A stretch of DNA of 17,531 nucleotides from positions 1 to 17,531 of the forward strand of contig JABIQF010000137.1 of NCBI GenBank assembly GCA_018668095.1, read 5' to 3'. A program made the position numbers and the translations under genes. Source of the DNA: Cellvibrionales bacterium (GTDB taxonomy: Bacteria; Pseudomonadota; Gammaproteobacteria; Pseudomonadales; UBA7434). Shown in pieces: positions 1 through 6,909 of this stretch. Position 1 is the stretch's first letter. The number at the start of each line of letters is the position of its first letter. The notes under the pieces are model-generated. The model saw only the letters and a list, made by a program, of their open reading frames with translations. It did not search any database and had not been told where the DNA came from.

Positions 1-96
1 AAACTCAAACAAATAAACTAAAAATCCAGAATATAAGAAAACTATGAGATAGAGCTTAAAGATCTAAATTCTGGCATGTCGGGCCACCCCCGACGA
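1..96 (-). repeat. Dispersed hairpin repeat, copy A
   Basis: The core at 71-95 contains a 6-bp stem, GTCGGG (78-83) and CCCGAC (89-94), around a 5-nt loop. Read on the minus strand, the 25-bp core matches the core at 17409-17433 with one mismatch. Similarity continues beyond the core: the 9-mer at 55-63 recurs at 17441-17449, and 7-25 matches 17483-17501 at 18 of 19 positions. The element therefore spans about 95 bp and probably continues left of the window. It lies 113 nt downstream of the rluB stop codon, in the sense orientation for rluB. No T-run follows the stem, so it is not a classical terminator. I do not recognise the family. Confidence 0.8.
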
Positions 97-118
97 ACTT
101 GAACTTGAACTTGAATTT
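95..118. repeat. Hexamer tandem repeat (GAACTT)3 GAATTT
   Basis: Three exact GAACTT units (95-100, 101-106, 107-112) and one variant GAATTT (113-118) directly abut the repeat core of copy A. They are followed by an A-rich stretch with two AAACTTAA-like units up to 140. The same TTCAAG-like sequence occurs once in front of copies B and C at the right end, so the tract looks like slippage expansion of the element's edge. Confidence 0.7.
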
Positions 119-173
119 AAAACTTAAAAACTTAAAAACCAAAGTCACAGTCCCTCAAAAGCAACCGCGCCTC

Positions 174-205
174 CTACTACCTTCTCGACCTACTACCTTC
201 TCGAC
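174..205. repeat. 16-bp perfect tandem duplication
   Basis: The 16-mer CTACTACCTTCTCGAC occurs twice back to back (174-189 and 190-205), immediately downstream of the rluB stop codon at 208-210. The sequence just inside the gene end (207-220) resembles a degenerate third unit, which suggests local duplication of the gene's 3' edge. Confidence 0.75.
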
Positions 206-207
206 CA

Positions 208-1083
208 CTATCTTCGCGGCTTACTAGCCCGGCGAGACTGATCCGACATCCGCGACTTACCCATATTGTCAGACTTACGCGGCTTCTTATTCTTAGCCGG
301 ACGAGACTGATCACTAAACGCCTCCCCCTCAAACGAAACAGGCGCATCCACAATACCCGCCAACTCCGTCAAACTATCAACCTGCTCCTTACTCAACTCA
401 GCATACTTACCCGCTTTTAATGAAGAAGGAATAAACACATTACCAAAACGCACACGCTTCAATCGACTGACTTGCACTTCTTGCGATTCCCACAAACGAC
501 GCACTTCGCGGTTCTTACCTTCCATCAACACCACGTAATACCAACTATTAGCACCCGTTGCATTTCGACCCGGCTGAATATCCGTAAAACGCGCCATACC
601 ATCTTCTAACAACACACCTTCACGCAAAGTACGCATCGTATCTTCATCAACTTCGCCTTTAACACGTACCGCATATTCGCGATCAATTTGACTCGAAGGA
701 TGCATCAACACATTGGCAAGCTCACCGTCATTGGTAAACAGCAATAAACCACTGGTGTTCATATCCAAACGACCCACCGCAATCCAACGCTCACCTTTAC
801 TCACCGGCAAACGATCAAATACTGTTTTACGACCTTCAGGGTCAGAGCGCGTAGAAACCTCGCCTTCTGGCTTGTTATAAATAATAACGCGACGCTCAGG
901 CTTCTTAGTCTCAACCTTCACACGCTTACCATCTAACTCAATCACATCGCCAACTTCAACCTTAAGACCCAGTTGCGCAACATCACCATTTACCGTAATA
1001 CGACCGGCCTCTATCCATCGTTCAATTTCTCTGCGCGAGCCAAGACCTTCGGCCGCAAGCACTTTTTGTAGACGCTCACTCAT
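208..1083 (-). CDS. rluB: 23S rRNA pseudouridine synthase RluB
   Basis: This enzyme isomerises a uridine of the 23S rRNA peptidyl-transferase region (U2605 in E. coli) to pseudouridine. An N-terminal S4 RNA-binding domain (about residues 3-60, with the RLQKVLA and GLGSRREIE motifs) is followed by the RsuA/RluB/E/F catalytic domain. The catalytic aspartate is D107 in the VGRLDMNTSGLLL motif. The family signature EGKNREVRRLWES lies at 188-200. The tail from about residue 255 is basic and low complexity (Lys/Arg/Ser), typical of RluB and likely to bind RNA. It is the last gene of the yciV-yciO-scpA-scpB-rluB run, 85 bp after scpB. No strong ribosome binding site is visible. The sense strand is increasingly G-rich toward the 3' end. 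Substrate assignment within the family rests on length, tail and position next to scpB. Confidence 0.93.
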   Translation of the reverse strand: MSERLQKVLAAEGLGSRREIERWIEAGRITVNGDVAQLGLKVEVGDVIELDGKRVKVETKKPERRVIIYNKPEGEVSTRSDPEGRKTVFDRLPVSKGERWIAVGRLDMNTSGLLLFTNDGELANVLMHPSSQIDREYAVRVKGEVDEDTMRTLREGVLLEDGMARFTDIQPGRNATGANSWYYVVLMEGKNREVRRLWESQEVQVSRLKRVRFGNVFIPSSLKAGKYAELSKEQVDSLTELAGIVDAPVSFEGEAFSDQSRPAKNKKPRKSDNMGKSRMSDQSRRASKPRR

Positions 1084-1120
1084 AGGAATAAATTACTGTT
1101 CAATTTTTTAGTAGGAAGAT

Positions 1121-1146
1121 GCTTTTGCCCCGCGTGGAACAAAAGC
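1121..1146 (-). terminator. Weak inverted repeat between scpB and rluB
   Basis: GCTTTTG (1121-1127) and CAAAAGC (1140-1146) form a perfect 7-bp stem with a 12-nt loop in the scpB-rluB gap. There is no clean T-run immediately after it on the minus strand, so it may be a partial attenuator or processing hairpin, or chance. Confidence 0.3.
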
Positions 1147-1168
1147 CTATTGTTTTCGTCGCCAATGA

Positions 1169-2176
1169 TTAAAACTTAACTTCACCCGACGCACGATTGG
1201 ATGCTTGCATTTCTTCTTGATTCTCTTCAGATGATTGGCGAGTACTAACGACATCATCTTCTTCTGTTAACTCATCATCAATCCAACTGGCAAAGGCATC
1301 AATTTCTGAACCACTCGCATTGCCCGTTTCAAGATTAGCCGTTTCTAAATTAGAGGCTTCAATGGTCTCTGCAATATCTGCACTTTCAATATCAGCACTT
1401 TCAATCTCAGCTGCTTCACTATCGGCAGCATCAAGTTCAATTGACTCTGAATCAGACGCTTGAACTTCAAGATCATCAGCAGCGTCATTATCGACTGCTT
1501 CAGCATCAACAACCGTCTCATCTGCATTTTCAACCGCTGGCGTTACAGGTAAATCGACAATATCTGCTTCATTACTCTCATCATTAGCCGGTTTAATTTC
1601 TTCTACTGGCAATTCAATATTCAACTCGCGACTAATGGTATTTAGATCGCGAATTTCAGCCAACGGCGGAAGTTGATCAAGACTTTTAAGATTAAAGTAA
1701 TCAAGAAACTGACGTGTTGTTGCGTAAATAGCGGGACGACCCGGCGCATCACGATAGCCAACCGATTTAATCCACTCTCGCTCTAATAATGTTTTAATAA
1801 TTTGCGTACTTACAGCAACACCACGAATTTGCTCAATTTCACCACGCGTAATCGGTTGGCGATAAGCAACCAAGGACATAGTCTCAAGCAATGCACGCGA
1901 GTAACGCGGTGCACGCTCTTGCCACAATTTATTCACCCAGCGTGATAAATCTTGCTTAACCTGATAACGGTAACCGCTAGCAACACGCTTTAACTCGTAA
2001 CCACGCGCTTCACAATCACTGTCCAATTCAACCAGCGCTTGATCAATTAAAGCATCAGCAGGTGTTTCTAGATCATCAAATAATTCGGTTAAATCACGAC
2101 GCTGTAATGGGCGCTCAGCTGCCATTAATGCGCCTTCAAAAATACGTTTAACCAGTGCTAGATCTTCTATTTTCAT
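1169..2176 (-). CDS. scpB: Chromosome segregation and condensation protein ScpB
   Basis: ScpB is the winged-helix partner (kite subunit) of the SMC-ScpA-ScpB condensin, which organises and helps separate replicated chromosomes. The conserved core spans about residues 1-185, with diagnostic segments YSRALLETMSLVAYRQPITR (92-111), EIEQIRGV (113-120) and GRPAIYATT (146-154). After residue about 195 comes an unusually long acidic tail of about 140 residues, rich in Asp, Glu, Ala and Ser. It includes a run at 251-288 that reads like pentapeptide repeats (AEIES, ADIES, ADIAE, TIEAS, NLETA, NLETG). It lies 53 bp downstream of scpA and is presumably co-transcribed. The start is the only good ATG ahead of the core; no strong ribosome binding site is seen. 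Family assignment is secure; the tail's role is unknown. Confidence 0.94.
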   Translation of the reverse strand: MKIEDLALVKRIFEGALMAAERPLQRRDLTELFDDLETPADALIDQALVELDSDCEARGYELKRVASGYRYQVKQDLSRWVNKLWQERAPRYSRALLETMSLVAYRQPITRGEIEQIRGVAVSTQIIKTLLEREWIKSVGYRDAPGRPAIYATTRQFLDYFNLKSLDQLPPLAEIRDLNTISRELNIELPVEEIKPANDESNEADIVDLPVTPAVENADETVVDAEAVDNDAADDLEVQASDSESIELDAADSEAAEIESADIESADIAETIEASNLETANLETGNASGSEIDAFASWIDDELTEEDDVVSTRQSSEENQEEMQASNRASGEVKF

Positions 2177-2229
2177 CGCGATTGACTACTCTGTTCTAAA
2201 AAAATTTAATTGACCAATAACAATATTCA

Positions 2230-3219
2230 CTAAGCTGTTTTGGCTCTTATATGAATCGGCGAAAAAGGTTCTGTTTGAACAATTTCAATCAGCGATTCTT
2301 TTATTAATTCCATAATAGCTAAAAACGTGACTACTACTCCTGCACGACCTTCACTGGCTGCAAAAAAAGCAATAAAGGGTTCAAAGCCTTCGCCACCGTG
2401 CAATTGATCTAACACTTTACCCATGCGCTCACGTGTCGACAGTGGCTCCATATGAACTTTATGGCTTTCAAACATATCAGCACGATGCAATACATCGCCC
2501 AAGGCCATCAATAAATCTTTTAAATCTACGTCGGGTTGCGGACGCTCACGCTCATCTTCAGGCGGCTCGACTTCGGCGATATAAATATCGCGTTCAACCC
2601 GAGGCATAGCTTCAATATCTTCGGCGGCTTGTTTGAATCGCTCGTATTCTTGTAAACGGCGAATCAATTGCGCACGCGGATCATCTTCGTCTTCTTCAAG
2701 ATCTTGTGAGCGCGGTAACAACATACGCGATTTGATTTCGGTCATCATCGCGGCCATCACTAAATATTCGCCCGCTAACTCAAACTGCATGCTGTCCATA
2801 AGACGCACATAATGCATGTATTGCTCAGTCAACTCTGCAACATCGATATCAAGAATGTCGAGATTCTGTTTTTTGATCAGATACAGCAATAAATCCAGCG
2901 GGCCTTCAAAAGCATCTAAAAATACTTCAAGAGCCTCCGGCGGTATATATAAATCGCTGGGCACCTCAGTGACCGTCTCACCCTGCACAATGGCAAAGGG
3001 AAATGTGTGCTGTTCAGGCGTTTCAGTTAGCGTAGGCTGATGACTTAAATTATCACGCAGCTCAACCAGTCTAGGCCTAGTTGCTTGATCACGAGCATGA
3101 GCAACGGCAGAATCATCGCCTGCTAGCGTTGGATTATCAGCAATGTGATCTTGCGATTCAGGCACTTCAGCAGACACTTCAGGGCTTGGCGCTAGCGTTT
3201 CAGCAGAGAGTTCAGTCAT
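2230..3219 (-). CDS. scpA: Segregation and condensation protein ScpA (kleisin)
   Basis: ScpA is the kleisin subunit that bridges SMC heads and binds ScpB. With the start used here the protein is 329 residues. The kleisin N-terminal domain begins near residue 97 (LEVFLDAFEGPLDLLLYLIK, 98-117) and continues with ILDIDVAELTEQY and EYLVMAAMMTEIKSRMLLP. The C-terminal winged-helix part ends with VVVTFLAIMELIKESLIEI. Residues 1-95 are a low-complexity extension not typical of the family. An in-frame ATG at 3297 would add 26 residues containing an odd hydrophobic stretch. I prefer 3219 because GGAAAG lies 9 nt upstream of that ATG and none precedes 3297. A possible promoter at 3346-3351 is compatible with either start. 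The partner scpB follows. Confidence 0.92.
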   Translation of the reverse strand: MTELSAETLAPSPEVSAEVPESQDHIADNPTLAGDDSAVAHARDQATRPRLVELRDNLSHQPTLTETPEQHTFPFAIVQGETVTEVPSDLYIPPEALEVFLDAFEGPLDLLLYLIKKQNLDILDIDVAELTEQYMHYVRLMDSMQFELAGEYLVMAAMMTEIKSRMLLPRSQDLEEDEDDPRAQLIRRLQEYERFKQAAEDIEAMPRVERDIYIAEVEPPEDERERPQPDVDLKDLLMALGDVLHRADMFESHKVHMEPLSTRERMGKVLDQLHGGEGFEPFIAFFAASEGRAGVVVTFLAIMELIKESLIEIVQTEPFSPIHIRAKTA

Positions 3220-3339
3220 TAACGTTCGCTTTCCGTTTGGCTTATAGTTAATTGGCCCAATTGCTGATAATAAAAGCAAATGCACACTATCAGCCATTAT
3301 CAGGCATGGTCATGCATTATTAATGGCAGGGCTAATTTT

Positions 3340-3351
3340 GGGCACATTATA
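3340..3351 (-). promoter_or_regulatory. Possible sigma-70 -10 element ahead of scpA
   Basis: On the minus strand a perfect TATAAT is present (3351 to 3346). No convincing -35 box lies at 16-18 bp: TTGAGA occurs upstream but at only 13 bp. If used, it would give scpA-scpB-rluB its own transcript, independent of yciV-yciO. Confidence 0.35.
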
Positions 3352-3441
3352 GCGACAAACACCCTCTCAATAACAGGTGTAATACACGGAAGGATTAAGG
3401 ATATAGACAACGCTGAATAGGAAACTCAGCAGCCGAACAGG

Positions 3442-4065
3442 TTAAACTTCAAATTCAGCGGTAGAACCGGCTCCTTGGCGCAGAATAACAGGGGTTTCAT
3501 CACTTAAATCAATAACACTCGTGGCTTCCATACCGCAATAACCGCCATCAATCACTAAATCGACCTGCTGCTGCAAGACACTGCGAATATCATAAGGATC
3601 GAGCAATGGTATGTCATCTCCGGGTAAAATCAGGGTCACACTCATCATGGGCTCACCCAAAGTCTCCAAAAGGCTCTGTGCTATAGCATTATCGGGCACT
3701 CTTAACCCAATAGTTTTGCGTTTGGGATGCTTAAGGCGACGCGGAACTTCATTCGTCGCTAGCAAAACAAAGGTATACGGGCCAGGCGTATGGCTGCGCA
3801 AGGCACGATAAGCAATATTGTCGACCTTGGCATAAACAGCTACTTCAGATAAATCACGACAAACCAAGGTGAAATTATGCTTTTCATCGAGCATTCTAAT
3901 TTTACGAATGCGCTCCAAGGCTTGTTTATCACCCAAATGGCAGCCTAGCGCATAACCAGAATCGGTTGGATAGACGATAACCCCGCCTTCTTGCACAATC
4001 GTCGCCGCCTGACGAATGAGCCTTACTTGGGGATTTTCAGGATGTATTTGAAAGAATTGACTCAT
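3442..4065 (-). CDS. yciO: YciO, YrdC/Sua5-domain protein
   Basis: The protein belongs to the YrdC/Sua5 superfamily, whose characterised members make threonylcarbamoyl-AMP for tRNA t6A. YciO itself is a paralogue whose biological role is not firmly settled. With the chosen start it has 207 residues and begins MSQFFQIHPENPQ, matching my recollection of the E. coli YciO N-terminus. Other diagnostic segments are GGVIVYPTDSGYALGC, HNFTLVCRDL, TPGPYTFVL, KRKTIGLRVP and LGEPMMSVTL, which form the nucleotide and substrate cleft. The start at 4065 overlaps the yciV stop by 4 bp (ATGA), indicating translational coupling; an ATG 24 nt further upstream is possible but has less support. It sits between yciV and scpA, the usual arrangement in many gammaproteobacteria. 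Confidence 0.93.
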   Translation of the reverse strand: MSQFFQIHPENPQVRLIRQAATIVQEGGVIVYPTDSGYALGCHLGDKQALERIRKIRMLDEKHNFTLVCRDLSEVAVYAKVDNIAYRALRSHTPGPYTFVLLATNEVPRRLKHPKRKTIGLRVPDNAIAQSLLETLGEPMMSVTLILPGDDIPLLDPYDIRSVLQQQVDLVIDGGYCGMEATSVIDLSDETPVILRQGAGSTAEFEV

Positions 4066-4922
4066 GAAGCGCTCGCTGCAAGTGACCATATTGGGACAGC
4101 AGTGCTCGGTAAAGCGCTATTACAACCGACATCAGCCCAGACTTGCTCTGGATTATGAAAATCACTGCCGGTTGAACACGCTAAATCGTATTTATGCGAT
4201 AAACGCAGTAGATAGTCAGTAATGGCGTCATCCTGACGACCGCTAATCAGCTCCAAACCGTCGCCACCAGCAGCTTTAAAGGCTTCGAGCAACGTGCGCA
4301 TACGCGTACGTGTTAAACCATATTTGTCCGGATGAGCCAAGACAGCCAATCCACCGGCAGCATGAATAGTCGCAATCGCCTCATCGCCAGAAGGCCATTT
4401 AGACGGCACATCACAAGATTTGCCCGCACCCAACCAACGTTTATAAGCTTGCTGCTCTTTAGTGCAATGCCCTTGCTCAAGAAGATAACGCGCAAAATGA
4501 GGACGACTCAACACCGCATCACCGGCCAAAGCCTTTGCGCCCTCAAATGCACCGGTTATGCCCTGCTTTGCCAATTTTTTGCCAATCGCCTCAGCACGAT
4601 CCTCACGTGCAAGACGCTGACCATCCAAAAAGGTATTCAGCGTCTCGTTATCGGTATCAAGCCATAAGCCTAAAATATGGTAAGAACGACCATCAATTTC
4701 GGCGCTAATTTCTACCCCTGGTACCAATTCAATGGGTGAGCTGAGCTCATCAACAAAAAGTGGATCAGCCAGAGCGGCCTGTAAGACTTTTACCCCAGCC
4801 ACCGTATCGTGATCGGTTAATGCCAGCCGAGAGACGCCATTAGCATTGGCTCTCGCCAACAATGCCTCAGGTGATAGTGCACCATCAGAAGCGGTGCTAT
4901 GTGTATGTAAATCGAATATCAT
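4062..4922 (-). CDS. PHP-domain phosphoesterase YciV (RNase AM-like)
   Basis: This is a metal-dependent phosphoesterase of the polymerase-histidinol-phosphatase family. E. coli YciV (RNase AM) removes nucleotides from 5' ends of rRNAs and hydrolyses 3',5'-nucleotide bisphosphates. Metal-binding motifs are visible: DLHTHSTASDG at 4-14 (H6, H8, D13), LTDHD at 36-40, PGVEIS with E71, YHILGLW, a C-terminal LAHPDKYG and GSDFHNPEQVW. The length of 286 residues fits the family. An in-frame ATG at 5033 would add 37 residues including a hydrophobic stretch; homologues start at MIFDLHTHS, so 4922 is preferred. It is the first gene of the minus-strand run and overlaps yciO by 4 bp. It faces yciB across about 267 bp. 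The family is certain; the substrate is inferred from E. coli. Confidence 0.9.
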   Translation of the reverse strand: MIFDLHTHSTASDGALSPEALLARANANGVSRLALTDHDTVAGVKVLQAALADPLFVDELSSPIELVPGVEISAEIDGRSYHILGLWLDTDNETLNTFLDGQRLAREDRAEAIGKKLAKQGITGAFEGAKALAGDAVLSRPHFARYLLEQGHCTKEQQAYKRWLGAGKSCDVPSKWPSGDEAIATIHAAGGLAVLAHPDKYGLTRTRMRTLLEAFKAAGGDGLELISGRQDDAITDYLLRLSHKYDLACSTGSDFHNPEQVWADVGCNSALPSTAVPIWSLAASAS

Positions 4923-5034
4923 TCGTAAATCTGCTCTGGCAATCAACTCTGCGTATGGATTTAGCTCGAATAGTGTGTGTTTAACAATAAAACCGCAAAA
5001 TACAATCGCAAGCGAAATGTGAAGGCGATCCAAT

Positions 5035-5070
5035 TTTTACCCTAACAAACCTTTTTATTTTAGGTAAAAT
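5035..5070 (+). promoter_or_regulatory. Candidate yciB promoter overlapped by an inverted repeat
   Basis: A -10-like TAAAAT (5065-5070) lies 17 bp after a -35-like CTAACA (5042-5047), about 120 bp upstream of yciB. The 7-bp arms TTTTACC (5035-5041) and GGTAAAA (5063-5069) form a perfect dyad, and the right arm covers most of the -10 box. This could be an operator or coincidence. The rest of the yciV-yciB gap (4923-5189) shows no other clear signal. Confidence 0.4.
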
Positions 5071-5189
5071 CGCGCGCTAATTATGGTAATCGAAGAATGA
5101 ATAGAGATACCAAGGAAGCAGCACGAACAACAGCAAGACTAATCAAAACCTATAGGCTGCGAAGGTAGCATAAAAATCACGGGAAACCC

Positions 5190-5777
5190 ATGAAACAAAT
5201 TTTAGAACTCATCCCCTTAATCTTATTTTTCCTCACCTTTAAAATGGATGGGGAAACACTTGAAATTTTGAGTTTCAGCTATCAGTTTGATGGTATTTAC
5301 TCGGCAACGGCTATTTTAATGGCGGCTACCGGTGTCCAAGTGGTACTGACACGTCTGCTTACCGGCAAAGTAGAAAAACAATTACTCTGGTTATTTGGCA
5401 TTATTGTTGTCGCCGGCTCAGCCACACTCATTTTACGTAATGATATTTTCATTATGTGGAAACCCACTGTTTTCAACTGGGGCTTAGCGCTGGTTTTATT
5501 AGGCGGCCTATTATTCGGAAAACAAAGCCTGCTTGAAAAAATGCTCGGCCAACAACTCGAATTACCCGCTATCGCTTGGCTGCGTTTAAATCAACTATGG
5601 ATTACTAACTTTTTAATTGTCGGCAGTCTTAATCTTTATGTTGCCTATAATTTTTCGCAAGCCGCTTGGGTTGATTACAAACTCTATAGCTCTATAGGCT
5701 TCACCTTGTTGTTGATGATACTTACCATGATTATTGTGGTACCGCACATCAAAGATAAAGCCGACGAATCTAGCTAG
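5190..5777 (+). CDS. yciB: Inner-membrane protein YciB (septation protein A / IspZ family)
   Basis: YciB-family proteins are polytopic inner-membrane proteins linked to cell-envelope synthesis and septation; their biochemical activity is not known. The 195-residue product begins MKQILELIPLILFF, typical of the family. It has about five hydrophobic segments (roughly residues 5-18, 38-55, 62-82, 95-112, 133-153 and a last one at 166-187). Conserved pieces include GIYSATAILM, VEKQLLWL, NDIFIMWKPTV, LELPAIAWLRLNQLW and WVDYKLYSSIGFT. About 14 extra residues (20-33) relative to E. coli resemble the longer Pseudomonas-type form. It is the first gene of a plus-strand run with yciI 38 bp downstream. 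The ribosome binding site is weak (GGGAAA). Confidence 0.93.
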   Translation: MKQILELIPLILFFLTFKMDGETLEILSFSYQFDGIYSATAILMAATGVQVVLTRLLTGKVEKQLLWLFGIIVVAGSATLILRNDIFIMWKPTVFNWGLALVLLGGLLFGKQSLLEKMLGQQLELPAIAWLRLNQLWITNFLIVGSLNLYVAYNFSQAAWVDYKLYSSIGFTLLLMILTMIIVVPHIKDKADESS

Positions 5778-5815
5778 TCGTTAAACGACATTCAAATTAA
5801 GGAAATCATACCTCT

Positions 5816-6115
5816 ATGTTCTACGCCATTATTAGCGAAGATGTTCCCAACAGTTTACCGCTGCGACAACAAGCTCGCGGCGCTCATATTGAGCGTCTAC
5901 AAACGTTAAAAGAGCAAGGACGTTTATTATTAGCCGGCCCACACCCCGCTATTGATTCAGAAGATCCAGGTGAAGCTGGCTTTACAGGCAGTCTCGTTAT
6001 TGCCACTTTTGACTGCCTTGCCGATGCTCAGCAATGGGCCGATGAAGATCCTTATTGCGACGCAGGTGTTTACCAAAAGGTAATCGTTAAACCCTATAAA
6101 AAGGTGCTCCCATGA
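5816..6115 (+). CDS. yciI: YciI family protein
   Basis: This is a small (99-residue) protein of the YCII fold, a dimeric ferredoxin-like alpha/beta barrel family related to muconolactone isomerase and dyp-type folds. The natural reaction of YciI is unknown. The sequence shows the typical MFYAIISEDV start, the conserved histidine in ARGAHIERL (H24), the GRLLLAGPHPA turn, and the DEDPY motif with D78 and P79. A good ribosome binding site (AAGGAAA) lies 12 nt upstream of the ATG. The stop codon overlaps the start of the next gene by 4 bp (ATGA), so the two are probably translated together. Association with yciB is common in gammaproteobacteria. Confidence 0.92.
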   Translation: MFYAIISEDVPNSLPLRQQARGAHIERLQTLKEQGRLLLAGPHPAIDSEDPGEAGFTGSLVIATFDCLADAQQWADEDPYCDAGVYQKVIVKPYKKVLP

Positions 6116-6837
6116 ATTTATGTCAGCCATTCAACAACAATCTTATTAGAAACAGTAAAAACCTAGTCCTGCGCTTACTACTGGGTACGCTATTATTCAG
6201 CCAAACAGCTGCAGTTAACGCCGCTGAAGAGACACGTTATGTTTCAGATGTGTTTCATGTACCTATGCGTAGCGGTAAAACCACTGGGCATCGTATTATC
6301 CATAACGGTATAAAAACCGGAACGCGCCTAACATTGTTAGAGACCGATGACGAAGCCGGGTTTAGTCGAGTGGTCACGCAAAGAGGCACTGAAGGATGGA
6401 TTAAAAATCAATATTTATCTGCCACGCCTATTGCTAAAACACGCTTAGCTGAAGCACAACGAAAACTACAGCAATTAAATGAAAAGCTAGCATCTCTTCA
6501 AAAAAACAATAGTGATACACAGCAGAGTAATAGCAAAATACAAAAACAGGCCACGTCATTATCTCGTCAGAACCAACAGTTAACAGAAGAGCTTAGTAGC
6601 ATTAAAAAAATATCTGCCAATGCTATTAACTTAGATACGAATAATCGTGAGTTATTGCAAAAGAACGAAATGCTAAAAATTGAAATTGCTGAACTGCAAG
6701 CCAACAACTCAAGGCTCTCAGATAAAAGTGATCAAGAATGGTTTTTCCGTGGCGCACTTGCCGTTTTAATTGGTGTATTCTTAGCGATAGTACTGCCCAA
6801 GCTAAAACCAAAAGCACGCTCAAAAGAATGGACTTAA
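6112..6837 (+). CDS. YgiM-like SH3-domain, coiled-coil membrane protein
   Basis: This envelope protein resembles E. coli YgiM in architecture. It has a basic N-terminus and a hydrophobic signal segment (about 18-36) with a plausible cleavage site after AVNA (38). The bacterial SH3 domain (about 40-104) opens with AEETRYVSDVF and includes MRSG and GWIKNQYL. A long coiled coil rich in Gln, Asn, Glu and Leu spans about 108-205. A C-terminal transmembrane helix (about 213-229) is followed by a basic tail. SH3b domains often contact cell-wall material; the partner here is unknown. The gene starts inside the yciI stop codon. The signal sequence could be an uncleaved anchor. The 241-residue length is slightly longer than E. 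coli YgiM because of the N-terminus. Confidence 0.85.
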   Translation: MNLCQPFNNNLIRNSKNLVLRLLLGTLLFSQTAAVNAAEETRYVSDVFHVPMRSGKTTGHRIIHNGIKTGTRLTLLETDDEAGFSRVVTQRGTEGWIKNQYLSATPIAKTRLAEAQRKLQQLNEKLASLQKNNSDTQQSNSKIQKQATSLSRQNQQLTEELSSIKKISANAINLDTNNRELLQKNEMLKIEIAELQANNSRLSDKSDQEWFFRGALAVLIGVFLAIVLPKLKPKARSKEWT

Positions 6838-6855
6838 AAGTTTACTAGTCAATTG

Positions 6856-6893
6856 TATTAGTCACTCTTATTAGACACCCTATTAGCCACTCT
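6856..6893 (+). repeat. Three imperfect 12-13-bp tandem repeats
   Basis: TATTAGTCACTCT (6856-6868), TATTAGACACCC (6869-6880) and TATTAGCCACTCT (6881-6893) are consecutive. A fragment, ATTAATG, follows and contains the rejected start codon at 6898. The tract fills the gap between the YgiM-like gene and the cyclophilin gene and could be replication slippage or a regulator binding array. Confidence 0.6.
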
Positions 6894-6909
6894 ATTAATG
6901 GAGAGAAAA

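Noticed and set aside
5097..5168. 23-codon ATG frame (MNRDTKEAARTTARLIK and on) upstream of yciB
   Set aside because: No clear ribosome binding site and no recognisable leader-peptide feature; short frames of this size are expected by chance.
6898..6909. Upstream ATG for the cyclophilin gene
   Set aside because: It would place the GGAGAG ribosome binding site inside the coding sequence and spoil the spacing of the lipoprotein signal.
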